DNA from: Fuerstiella marisgermanici
GTDB taxonomy: Bacteria; Planctomycetota; Planctomycetia; Planctomycetales; Planctomycetaceae
Assembly: GCF_001983935.1 (NCBI RefSeq)
Contig: NZ_CP017641.1
Span: 1,364,001 to 1,428,000 of the forward strand
DNA length: 64,000 nt
Direction of reading: 5' to 3'
Below are positions 9,103 through 17,467 of this stretch, piece by piece. The translations under genes were made by a program, and so were the position numbers. Within the stretch, counting starts at the first letter, position 1. Each line of letters begins with the position of its first letter. The notes under the pieces are model-generated. The model did no database searches. It saw only the letters and a program-made list of their open reading frames with translations, and was not told where the DNA came from.

Positions 9103-10263
9103 ATGACGCACAGACGAAATTTATTCTTCTTGACGACCGTTTTCGTCACCTGCCTGACACATGCCCGAACACTCAACGCGGCAGAAAAACCACTCGAAGT
9201 CGACCTGCAGGCGTTCGTCGGCAAACCACAACTTGAAACGGTGCAGGTCTTCGAGGTCGGCCGTTTCCCAAACGTCGCCGTCACCGTGAACGGGACGGTA
9301 CTGGCGACATTCGGAGCCAAACAAGTTCGCGTGAAACGCAGTGAGGACGGCGGCAAAACGTGGGGCGACGAAATTTCGATTGGCGAAGGTATTCATGGTG
9401 GAGGCACCACTGTCGATGAATCGACGGGCGATATTCTGGCGTTCGTCGAAGACAATCATCCGCCTGCACCCCTTAGTGTGTACCGTAGCAAAGACGATGG
9501 CAAAACATGGAATGCCGACAAGGTGACGATCCATCCTGACAGCAAAGGCAAAATGCCTGCGATGCATATGAACGAACATGGAATCACGCTGCGACACGGA
9601 AAACACAAGGGGCGGTTAATCAGGCCATCGCGAAACTACGGAAAGGGCAACCGCCCCGAGAGCCTATTTCCCACTCACTACACCAATGCCATGTTCAGCG
9701 ATGATGGTGGGAAGACGTGGCAGACCAGCGAACCGTTCTCTGAGAAAGGTACCGGCGAGGCCTGCGTCGCGGAGCTTTCCGATGGACGCATCTATTACAA
9801 CTCGCGTCGCCACTGGGCACCCGAAGGCAAGAGCCCAATGCGGCGCTGGGTTGCTATTGGCGACGATGGTGGCGCGACGTGGGGCGAGGCGTCAATTTGC
9901 GAAGTGCTCCCCGACGGGCCGCAGGATACAACGTACGGGTGCATGGGCGGATTGGTTCGCCTTCCGGTTGCCGGCAAAGACATTCTGATCTACAGCAACT
10001 GCGACAGTCCCAAAGGGCGGAATCATGGAACGGTGTGGGCAAGCTTTGATGGCGGCAGAACATGGCCGATAAAGCGTCTCGTTCATGAAGGCCGCTTTGC
10101 GTATTCGTCGCTAAATGCTGGCCGACCAGGGACTCCGACCGAAGGCTGGATCTATCTGCATTTCGAAAGTGAAGGATCCAGCGTCGCTCGGTTTAATCTC
10201 AGCTGGATACTCGGCGGCCAGGCAACCGGCGATGGCACCATTCCTGAAGATCTGCCTCGCTAA
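9103..10263 (+). CDS. Secreted sialidase-like BNR protein
   Basis: An exported six-bladed-propeller protein of 386 residues, of the exo-alpha-sialidase-like group. A signal peptide (NLFFLTTVFVTCLTHA) is followed by five Asp boxes: SEDGGKTWG, SKDDGKTWN, SDDGGKTWQ, GDDGGATWG and SFDGGRTW. Arginines in RLIRPSRNYG may bind a carboxylate. An in-frame start at 9040 exists, but the ATG at 9103 immediately precedes the signal peptide. It follows the esterase in the same direction with a 110-base gap, so the two may act on the same extracellular glycan. True sialidase activity is uncertain. Confidence 0.82.
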   Translation: MTHRRNLFFLTTVFVTCLTHARTLNAAEKPLEVDLQAFVGKPQLETVQVFEVGRFPNVAVTVNGTVLATFGAKQVRVKRSEDGGKTWGDEISIGEGIHGGGTTVDESTGDILAFVEDNHPPAPLSVYRSKDDGKTWNADKVTIHPDSKGKMPAMHMNEHGITLRHGKHKGRLIRPSRNYGKGNRPESLFPTHYTNAMFSDDGGKTWQTSEPFSEKGTGEACVAELSDGRIYYNSRRHWAPEGKSPMRRWVAIGDDGGATWGEASICEVLPDGPQDTTYGCMGGLVRLPVAGKDILIYSNCDSPKGRNHGTVWASFDGGRTWPIKRLVHEGRFAYSSLNAGRPGTPTEGWIYLHFESEGSSVARFNLSWILGGQATGDGTIPEDLPR

Positions 10264-10829
10264 ATCTGGTTGCCTACCTGCAGACTGCGCCACCGTCTGC
10301 ATTCGCGCTGACTAACAACCATCAAAGTCCGAAACGCTTGTCCTGAGGCCACAGGTCAGCAAAATTCGCTGTAGTCGCGACGGCTACAGGCGATTACCAA
10401 TCTTTCGAACTCTGCCTACAAGGCAAGGCCGCGACTACGGCGACTCATTCGACTGCAGTTCCTGTTCGTGCACCGCTGATTCGTAGCGGACAAATCGGCA
10501 GATATTGCAGATTCGCGGCTCGGCATCGATTTCGTGCCAATGGTCTCCGGGAGTCTTACGGATGGTCGGCGAGGCTTGCGGGCTGTGCTGCAGAAAATTT
10601 GGCTTTGAAAGCAACGTTGCGAGGTTTTCTCACCCGATAAAGTGCTATGGCGGTGCAGGCCGAATTCGGTGAGGCTACGCGCCGTCGTCCGGGGCTTGCC
10701 CTGCTGTGGGGCGATTTTCGTGCGGTGGCTCACAATGGCTATCGCTCGAAAGCGAATTCGGAACTGTTGCTCTTTCTCGCGACACGCACTCTTCGCGCGG
10801 GACCTGGATCCTGCGTAACGGAATACGAC
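10264..10829. other. Intergenic region with inverted repeat
   Basis: Over 560 bases lie between the sialidase-like gene and the hemolysin-III gene. An inverted repeat, TCGCTGTAGTCGCG at 10366 against CGCGACTACGGCGA at 10430, could form a 13-of-14-bp stem with a loop of about 50 bases. The open frame running into the next gene from 10647 has no family match before 10830. Confidence 0.5.
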
Positions 10830-11540
10830 ATGGACGTCATGGCTGAATCAACCTGTGCTGCTGAATTTTCAACCTCTGATTTCGCGTCATCCGTTGGAAC
10901 CAGCGATTCCGTCGATTCTCGCTGGACGGAAGAAGGAATGAATCAGGCAACTCACGGCTTGGGCTTTGGCTTGAGTGTCCTGGGGGCCATCCATCTGCTG
11001 ACGCGCTGCGAATCTGTTAACCTGATGACGGCGGGTTGCTGGATCTATGCGATTTCGCTGGTCGCATTGTACGCGGCGTCGACTCTGTCACATTCGTTCG
11101 ACGCCGAACCACGGCGTACCAGCTTCCGAACACTCGACCAGATTTGCATCTTTGCCATGATGGCCGCCACGTTCACGCCCGTAAGTCTGAATGCCTGCGG
11201 GATCGGATTTGGCAACGTGCCGATGGTGATGATGTGGTGTATGGCTCTGGTAGGAATCTACCTGAAGCTGAAAGTGACCAAGCAGGACATGGTACCCGTG
11301 TGGTACTACGTTGTGCTGGGTCTGCTGCCCATTCTGGCAATGCCGCAACTGTGTGGGGCACTTGGCATCCAGGGGACTTGCTGGTTTTTAGCGGGCGGCT
11401 GTTGCTACCTGTTGGGGGTCATTTTTCTGACAAACGACCACCGCAACAGGTTCTTCCATCCCACATGGCACGTGCTGGTCATCCTTGGCAGCGCGTGCCA
11501 CTACGTTGTGATCAGCGAATACTCGCTGGGGCTTGCTTAG
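10830..11540 (+). CDS. Hemolysin III / TrhA family (PAQR) membrane protein
   Basis: A seven-helix inner-membrane protein of 236 residues in the HlyIII/PAQR family, which is implicated in membrane-lipid homeostasis. Family zinc-site features are visible: STLSHSFD after the second helix and HPTWHVLV followed by ACHYVV at the last helix, giving the H...HxxxH set. Residues 1-35 form a soluble acidic tail that is longer than usual. The ATG at 10830 was chosen because upstream sequence has no family match, and 10839 is an alternative. Its stop codon overlaps the stop of the convergent HTTM gene. Confidence 0.85.
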   Translation: MDVMAESTCAAEFSTSDFASSVGTSDSVDSRWTEEGMNQATHGLGFGLSVLGAIHLLTRCESVNLMTAGCWIYAISLVALYAASTLSHSFDAEPRRTSFRTLDQICIFAMMAATFTPVSLNACGIGFGNVPMVMMWCMALVGIYLKLKVTKQDMVPVWYYVVLGLLPILAMPQLCGALGIQGTCWFLAGGCCYLLGVIFLTNDHRNRFFHPTWHVLVILGSACHYVVISEYSLGLA

Positions 11541-13996
11541 TCGTTATTCGCCAACGCCGCTCGCAGAGAACAGCGAGGCTTGGCGTTGCCTTCTTCCATC
11601 AGAATCAGACTCAATTCTTCACGCACCTGCCGCAGTGATGCCGGGTACTGAAGCACGTGGGCAGACAGCGCGTCGTTGCTGAGATGGTTGATTTGCGACA
11701 CCGTCAGCAGTGCCAGGACCGGTGCATCGACCATGTCGTTGATGTCGTCGATCAGCGTCAGAATCTCTTCGGGATTCATGCACGAACCCGACAGCAGCAC
11801 AGCGGCCGGCTTCATGTTGAGCACAATTGAGACCGCGTTTTCAGCCGACATCGCAGCTCGACACGGAATGTCGTGCTTACGAAGGTAGGTGCGGAACGTG
11901 TTGCGTTCCGGAGCGTGCAACGCAACGAGCAGGACTTCGGATTCCGGAGCCAGAACCGAATCTTCCACATGACCATCAACCTGAGGTGGTGGTGCGCCGG
12001 TCATGGAATTGGCGGATTTCGGTTTGATACGTTCCATCCGCGAAGTCGAAATCTCGTTCTTCCCTTCGGTGTTTTTGGCGTTGTTTGTCATCGTGGCTCC
12101 AGAGTTGAAAGGTGTGGTATCAGGTTCGGAGGCAGCGGGGCCGTCCGAATTTTTGTTATCCGAAGGTGTTGTTGTGTCGGATATGGGTTGGATAATTTGA
12201 GGTTCAGCGGGAACGTGATCGCGTTCCCCTGAGTCCTTTTCCTGCGATGGTGTTGCCCCGACCATGTAGTTGTCGTCGTCCATCACGTGGACGACAGTTT
12301 CTCCATCCGGCGTCAATTGTTCGTCCGGGACAGACGGTGCCACTCCATTAGTGCGCCGGTCAATAATCACTGGTGGATCCGGCAGGCCTTTCAGCATGTC
12401 GGCTACAGACAGCGTTGACGAACTCTCATCACTGTCATTCTTTGTATCGTCGTTTTCAGCCATTGTCGACTCGGCGGTTGCTGCCAGTGGCTGAATCATC
12501 GATTCTTCTGCCACGGGCGAATTTTCGTTGCCATCTGTAAGTGGATCGCTGACAAAAGTTTGAACAGCGTGGGAAGTTTCGGCTAGCTGCGGTGGAGTGG
12601 TGAATTCTTCCGCAGCCACCGTGGGGGTGGTGTCCAGAGTGGCGGTTTCGACCAGGTCAGGCACGTCCGTAGGTGCACCCGAGTCGACCAAATCTGCGTC
12701 AAATGGATCTGCAGCAATGTCGCCATCGGCCGTTCCCGGCGTAGCGAGCCCTTCGACTACTGACGCGGGCTCTAATGCGAATTCAGGTTCTGCGTCCGCT
12801 TCCATGTCCCAATCGGCGTCGGAAGCTTCCGCGACAGACTCGGTAGTATCCTGACGCTGATCGTTCGTCTCATCTGCCAATCCGAACTCGTTGGCGGCAG
12901 CAGTGACGAGCTCATCCTCCGACTTTGCTTCCTGGAGTTCCTGGTGAGGCGGAATCTCGGGCGGCAGCTCGCCAGCGGGGGATTCAGCTGCCAGCGCGTC
13001 GGCAGTTTCCGATGATGGCAGTTCGGCCTGCTCTTCCACTTCCTGACGCGGCCACAGTACGAGGCGTCGGCGCCAGCGAGACGGTTTGGCGAATGCGAGG
13101 TATGGGAACGTCATCACCAGGCCGAACGTCCACATGCCGAGGAATGCGCCGATGCCAATGTGCATCATTGTCCCGACACCCAGCATCAGCGGTCGCCACC
13201 GTGGTCGCCACACCATCATGCAGAAGAAGACTTCCCATGCGACGGTCACATGCGCCAGCAGGTAAGGCAGCCAGGGAACGTGTGCCATCCATGTGAGATC
13301 TGCAGTTTGGTATTCCTGGTTGGCGATGACCTGCCACATGGCTTCGCCAGTCCACCACGAATCTCCCTTCAATTTGGCAAACCCTGCCCAGAAATAAATG
13401 ATGCAGATGTGGATCTGAATCAGCCGCAGCGTCGTACGTGCCGAAGCCAGTTTGAGAACTGGAAGCTTCAGGCCCCGCTTCGCCTTCTTCCGATTTCGCC
13501 ACCACGAATCTACCGACAGGCATTGTCCCGATGGGCCAATCGCAAGATACAGACACAGCATCCCCAGGATTTGATCGAGTCCGAAATTGGCCACGGGGAC
13601 GCGCTGTGAATACGAGATCGTGATCAAAAAGGCGAGGGCAGCGGTGACTCGAGTCCCCACGCCAAAGCAGAACAGCAGCGCGATTAGAATGCACGTCCAG
13701 TGAACCGGAACCAGCCATGCATCCGGGACGTAGAACAGGAACGAGAATACGTAGTCGAACTGGTAGACAGACCTGATCGCGTCTAGCGGTTGAAGGCTTT
13801 CCTGACCGAAAAACGTTCGCAGGTCTAACGACCACACCAACAGGTTGTAGGTCAGCATCAGGCCCGTGAGGATGCGAATCACGCCAAGCATGAGCGGGTC
13901 GGCGGGCTTGAACCAGAATTCACGCCATTGCGACCATGCATCACTCAGCACCGACTGGCAGCGGTCGACGACGGAATTGGCGGACGTGATGCTCAT
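11537..13996 (-). CDS. HTTM-domain membrane protein with C-terminal degenerate receiver domain
   Basis: A protein of 819 residues in three parts. Residues 1-330 form an HTTM (vitamin-K-dependent carboxylase-like) multi-helix membrane domain (LGVIRILTGLMLTYN, then NFGLDQILGMLCLYLAIGPSG). Residues 330-690 are acidic, Ala/Glu/Thr-rich and low in complexity, probably disordered. The last 115 residues resemble a response-regulator receiver (SEVLLVALHAPERNTFRTYL, then AAVLLSGSCMNPEE), but the phospho-acceptor Asp position is Ser, so it is a pseudo-receiver. The ATG at 13996 was chosen because the GTG at 14026 lies inside a terminator hairpin. Its role is unknown; the tail may dock a partner at the membrane. 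Confidence 0.75.
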   Translation of the reverse strand: MSITSANSVVDRCQSVLSDAWSQWREFWFKPADPLMLGVIRILTGLMLTYNLLVWSLDLRTFFGQESLQPLDAIRSVYQFDYVFSFLFYVPDAWLVPVHWTCILIALLFCFGVGTRVTAALAFLITISYSQRVPVANFGLDQILGMLCLYLAIGPSGQCLSVDSWWRNRKKAKRGLKLPVLKLASARTTLRLIQIHICIIYFWAGFAKLKGDSWWTGEAMWQVIANQEYQTADLTWMAHVPWLPYLLAHVTVAWEVFFCMMVWRPRWRPLMLGVGTMMHIGIGAFLGMWTFGLVMTFPYLAFAKPSRWRRRLVLWPRQEVEEQAELPSSETADALAAESPAGELPPEIPPHQELQEAKSEDELVTAAANEFGLADETNDQRQDTTESVAEASDADWDMEADAEPEFALEPASVVEGLATPGTADGDIAADPFDADLVDSGAPTDVPDLVETATLDTTPTVAAEEFTTPPQLAETSHAVQTFVSDPLTDGNENSPVAEESMIQPLAATAESTMAENDDTKNDSDESSSTLSVADMLKGLPDPPVIIDRRTNGVAPSVPDEQLTPDGETVVHVMDDDNYMVGATPSQEKDSGERDHVPAEPQIIQPISDTTTPSDNKNSDGPAASEPDTTPFNSGATMTNNAKNTEGKNEISTSRMERIKPKSANSMTGAPPPQVDGHVEDSVLAPESEVLLVALHAPERNTFRTYLRKHDIPCRAAMSAENAVSIVLNMKPAAVLLSGSCMNPEEILTLIDDINDMVDAPVLALLTVSQINHLSNDALSAHVLQYPASLRQVREELSLILMEEGNAKPRCSLRAALANND

Positions 13997-14014
13997 GTGT
14001 GACCAGCGAGGCGC

Positions 14015-14052
14015 AAAAAAAAGCACGGCAGGACGTGACCGCCCTGCCGTGC
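14015..14052 (-). terminator. Rho-independent terminator, minus strand
   Basis: Read on the minus strand, a perfect 10-bp stem GCACGGCAGG / CCTGCCGTGC (14052-14043 with 14032-14023) and a 10-base loop are followed by eight T (14022-14015). It ends transcripts from the TIGR03000 gene and separates them from the HTTM gene, whose start must lie downstream. Confidence 0.9.
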
Positions 14053-14278
14053 TCCATTATTCAATGCGGAGTTCCGCAAATCTTTTTTTACAGCGTCTGC
14101 CTTGCAAAATGGTGCAAATCAGTCGACTGCAATCTCGTCGCGAAGGACATCCATTCCGCCTCAGTCCACCCTGACTTGAGACCTGATTCGCGTGTTGTAA
14201 TTGGCGACCCGCCGGATCGGCGGTTGGCTGCCATGCTACACGTGAATTCTTCGGAATGCATTCGTAAAACCTCGAAAA

Positions 14279-15535
14279 CTAGCGAGATGCAACCTTCGAC
14301 TGACGTCGCAATTCGCTTTCGTCCACGCTGACAGTGATGACGCGACCAGCGGCGACCACTTCGCTCTGCTCAGCCGTCAGCATCTTGCCGTTTCGTTCGC
14401 ATTCTACGCGAATTGGGTACCGGTACTGACGACCAGCTTCCGTAATCGGAATACGAAACCGTCGTGTTGGTCCTTCGATCGACATCTTCTGGCCTGACAG
14501 GTAAACAGAAGCGTCAGCTGGCACATTGACGACCAAAACGGCAGGCTCAGTTGGGTTCGCGTGGAAAACGCGTTCGCCAAGTGTCGGCTTTTCCGGTTCA
14601 GGCAAAACTTTGGACAGAGAGACCGGGCTGGTCTTTTCTGCGATTGTGACGTCCGGCTTAACAATTGGCTTTCGAGCCGCCACGCCAACAGACTCATCTG
14701 CCTTGGCAGACTTCGCAGCCGGCTTGGTTTCAGCAACGGCGGCTTTCGGCTGTTCCGCAGGCTTCTGCACAACAGGAGCAGGCTTTGGCTCAACCTTTGG
14801 TGCCGGCTTGGTTTCAGCAACGGCGGCTTTCGGCTGTTCTGCAGGCTTCTGCACAACTGGAGCAGGCTTTGGCTCAACCTTTGGCGCTGGCTTGGTTTCA
14901 ACAACGGCAGCCTTCGGCTGTTCCGCAGGCTTCTGCACAACGGGAGCAGGTTTCTTAGCTGCTGGTGTTGCCTTTTTAACGACCGGCGCGGCCTTCTTTA
15001 CAGCTGGTGCAGCTTTCTTTACCGCAGGAGCCGACCGTTGAGTAACCACGGGCGGTGAACTTGGTGTCGTCTTCACGATTGGGTGTGACGATGACCGCGC
15101 TGAAGATCGCTGGACGATCACAGGGTTTGATCGAACGATCTGGCTGGAACTGCTGCGACTGCTATGCACGACCGACTGCGATGAGTAGCTGCTGGATCGT
15201 TGAACGTAGTATGTCGATGAACCGCTGTTGCGAGCGTAATACGAGCCGCCTGAACTTTGGCTGCTGTATACGACGTGGCCACCGCTTGATCCGTACGATC
15301 CGCCGCTGGAACCGTTTGATCCGTAGCCACCAGAAGAGCCGCCTGACGACCCACGTGACCGAACTCGACGAACCTTTACTCGTGTGTAGCCGCCCGAAGA
15401 ACCTCGCCCGCCACTTGAACCGTAAGAACCGTGGGATCCTCGGCTGCGTCGACCAGCTTCTGCTGTCGTGGCATCCACGATTGTTACCGCAGCGATCAGG
15501 GCGAAGATTCCACCCACTTGAGCAATGCGTTTCAT
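14279..15535 (-). CDS. Exported TIGR03000-domain repeat protein
   Basis: A planctomycete-type exported protein of 418 residues. A signal peptide (RIAQVGGIFALIAAVTIVDA) is followed by a Ser/Gly/Tyr-rich region (about 30-150), then Lys/Ala/Pro repeats (PAVKKAAP-type), then three 28-residue repeats beginning PAPVVQKPAEQPKAAV (84-bp units, about 14710-14960). It ends in a TIGR03000-like domain (VLVVNVPADASVYLSGQKM). Its architecture suggests a cell-surface or periplasmic structural protein. The ATG at 15535 has a GGGAAG site upstream and starts the signal peptide. The repeats probably vary in number between strains. Confidence 0.82.
   Translation of the reverse strand: MKRIAQVGGIFALIAAVTIVDATTAEAGRRSRGSHGSYGSSGGRGSSGGYTRVKVRRVRSRGSSGGSSGGYGSNGSSGGSYGSSGGHVVYSSQSSGGSYYARNSGSSTYYVQRSSSYSSQSVVHSSRSSSSQIVRSNPVIVQRSSARSSSHPIVKTTPSSPPVVTQRSAPAVKKAAPAVKKAAPVVKKATPAAKKPAPVVQKPAEQPKAAVVETKPAPKVEPKPAPVVQKPAEQPKAAVAETKPAPKVEPKPAPVVQKPAEQPKAAVAETKPAAKSAKADESVGVAARKPIVKPDVTIAEKTSPVSLSKVLPEPEKPTLGERVFHANPTEPAVLVVNVPADASVYLSGQKMSIEGPTRRFRIPITEAGRQYRYPIRVECERNGKMLTAEQSEVVAAGRVITVSVDESELRRQSKVASR
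14710..14960 (-). repeat. 84-bp tandem repeats within the TIGR03000 gene
   Basis: Three near-identical 84-bp units encode PAPVVQKPAEQPKAAV(V/A)ETKPAPKVEPK-type repeats. The third, closest to the C-terminus, diverges at its end. The close DNA identity points to recent unequal recombination or slippage. Confidence 0.8.
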
Positions 15536-15762
15536 AAAATCTTCCCTACCTTCGCTGAATGAATCACGGAAGTCCACGAGCTCCAAAAACAGCACCTTCA
15601 CATCAGGCAAGTTATGCAGGATTTGAGGGTTAGGCTGAATTTGAGTAGCTCAATAGCCGGATAACGTAGATGAACGTGGCAGATCGTCAACTGGAAAAGA
15701 ATGGCTAATTTGCAAATTTTACAAACCGACGGGATGTGGAGGCGCTCTGGTGTTCGTCGCTC

Positions 15763-17196
15763 TTACCGAAATCCGCCCGCCCAGGCAGCCGTTTGGACCG
15801 TGCTGCGCATCCGCCATTCTCGCAGTTCGCTTAGCAGTTTCTGCTTTTTCGCGGCGTGATCCGGATCGGACCACAGGTTCTGGACTTCGTCTGGATCGTT
15901 GATGAGATCGAACAGCTGGCCTTCGTCTTCGTCAATAAAGTGGACCAGCTTCCATTCGTTGTTGCGGACCATCGTGACGAATTCCGTACCGTCCAGAATG
16001 TGGTCTTTGCCGTGTTCAGCGTAAACGAAATCGCGAGCGTCCCATTCTTTGCCTTCCAGCGCTGGCAGCAGCGACCTGGCTTCCATTGTGGCGGGCACAG
16101 TGAGTCCGGCCAGTTCCAGAATAGCGGGACCGATGTCCATTTGCTGACAGAGTCCTTCAATCCGTTTGTTGGCTTCGAAACGACCGGGACTCCACACAAT
16201 CAGCGGCATCTTTGTGATGATGTCGTACATCGTCCACTTCTGACTGTGGCCGTGGTCGGTCAGACAATCGCCGTGATCGCTGGTGAAGATGACAACTGCG
16301 TTTTCGAGATAGCCTTTCTTTTCGAGTGACTCAAGGATCTCACCGACCTTCGTGTCGATCATCGTCACGTTTGCAAGGTAGTACGCTCGCTGACGATGCC
16401 GTTCTTCTTCCGTTGGGTTGTCTTTGTGGACGACGCTGTCGTGGTCGATGTCAAAATTGTGTTGCCGAAGCACTTTGAACGCTCGCGGCTGCCCATCCTT
16501 TTCTTCATCCGTGACTTCCATCAGTGGCAGATCTTTGGCCATGTATTCTGCAGCGATCTCCGGCGTGGGATCGTACGGCGGATGAGGTCCCGGGAATCCA
16601 ATTTGCAGAAACAGCGGCTGATCGGCTTTCGGTTTGGTATCGATCCACCATGTCGCCATGTCACCAACAAAGTTGTCCGACTGCATGTCGGCATCAAGTT
16701 CCCACAGAAACGCGCCCAGGCAATCTTTGTAGTCTTTGCGTTTGCGGTAGAGTTCTCGTTGCTGCTTCACCAGTCCACGAGCGTGCAGAGCTTTGTCCCA
16801 TTCGTCGTAGTAGTATCGCTCTTCCATGTAGCGATCTTTGTTTTCGACAACGTAACGTTCGTGAAAGCCCATCGGCGTGTGGTACGGGTAGGTGTGCATC
16901 TTGCCGATGTTGATGCAGCGATAACCGCTCTCCGACAGTGATTCGATCCAGCCATGATTCCACGGGTCGGCGTTTTTAAGAATGCCGGTGGTGTGAGGAT
17001 AGTAGCCGGTAAACAAACTGGCTCGGGAAGGCGCACAACTGGGCGCCGAGATATGGCAATTGGTGAACGTCGTCCCTTCACGCACGAGGCGATCGAGGTT
17101 CGGAGTCTGCATGTAATCAAAGCCCAGTTCTTTGATCGTATCAAAGCGCTGCTGGTCAGTAATGATGAAGATGATGTGCGGACGTTCGTCGGACAT
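15763..17196 (-). CDS. Sulfatase (formylglycine-dependent)
   Basis: A type I sulfatase of 477 residues. The metal-binding start is IIFIITDQQR, and the formylglycine motif CAPSRASLFTG (C-x-P-S-R, Cys near residue 54) would need a maturation enzyme encoded elsewhere. Further family features are TDHGHSQKWTMYD and KMPLIVWSPGR. Similarity is greatest to the choline-sulfatase/iduronate-sulfatase-like group. There is no signal peptide, so it may act in the cytoplasm on imported sulfated sugars or esters. It is a single gene. Confidence 0.88.
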   Translation of the reverse strand: MSDERPHIIFIITDQQRFDTIKELGFDYMQTPNLDRLVREGTTFTNCHISAPSCAPSRASLFTGYYPHTTGILKNADPWNHGWIESLSESGYRCINIGKMHTYPYHTPMGFHERYVVENKDRYMEERYYYDEWDKALHARGLVKQQRELYRKRKDYKDCLGAFLWELDADMQSDNFVGDMATWWIDTKPKADQPLFLQIGFPGPHPPYDPTPEIAAEYMAKDLPLMEVTDEEKDGQPRAFKVLRQHNFDIDHDSVVHKDNPTEEERHRQRAYYLANVTMIDTKVGEILESLEKKGYLENAVVIFTSDHGDCLTDHGHSQKWTMYDIITKMPLIVWSPGRFEANKRIEGLCQQMDIGPAILELAGLTVPATMEARSLLPALEGKEWDARDFVYAEHGKDHILDGTEFVTMVRNNEWKLVHFIDEDEGQLFDLINDPDEVQNLWSDPDHAAKKQKLLSELREWRMRSTVQTAAWAGGFR

Positions 17197-17467
17197 GTGA
17201 TGTCTGCGTTCTGGTGAATCGGGGCCGGGCGAAAGTTCGTTTTACGCGAATCTCAGGCGAAACGGAACTTCGACGGTGACGAATTCGGGGTATGTCGTTC
17301 GTGGATGATGCCAAAAGTCAACGTCTCCGCACAACGGCTACGACCGCTACACCCTGCCTGTTTTTGTGCTTTCCGCGGCGCCATTGCACCAATTGTATAG
17401 ATTTTCCTTATTGGCAGGCTGAGGATTCCGTCTGCCACGCCAAACCTCAGCCACGGAATTCGTCCCC

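Noticed and set aside
13996-14026. GTG start of the HTTM gene at 14026
   Set aside because: It lies inside the T-tail hairpin terminator of the upstream gene; the ATG at 13996 is clear of it.
14526-15058. Long plus-strand frames opposite the TIGR03000 repeats
   Set aside because: They mirror the repeat DNA of the minus-strand gene; products are low-complexity with no start signals or family.
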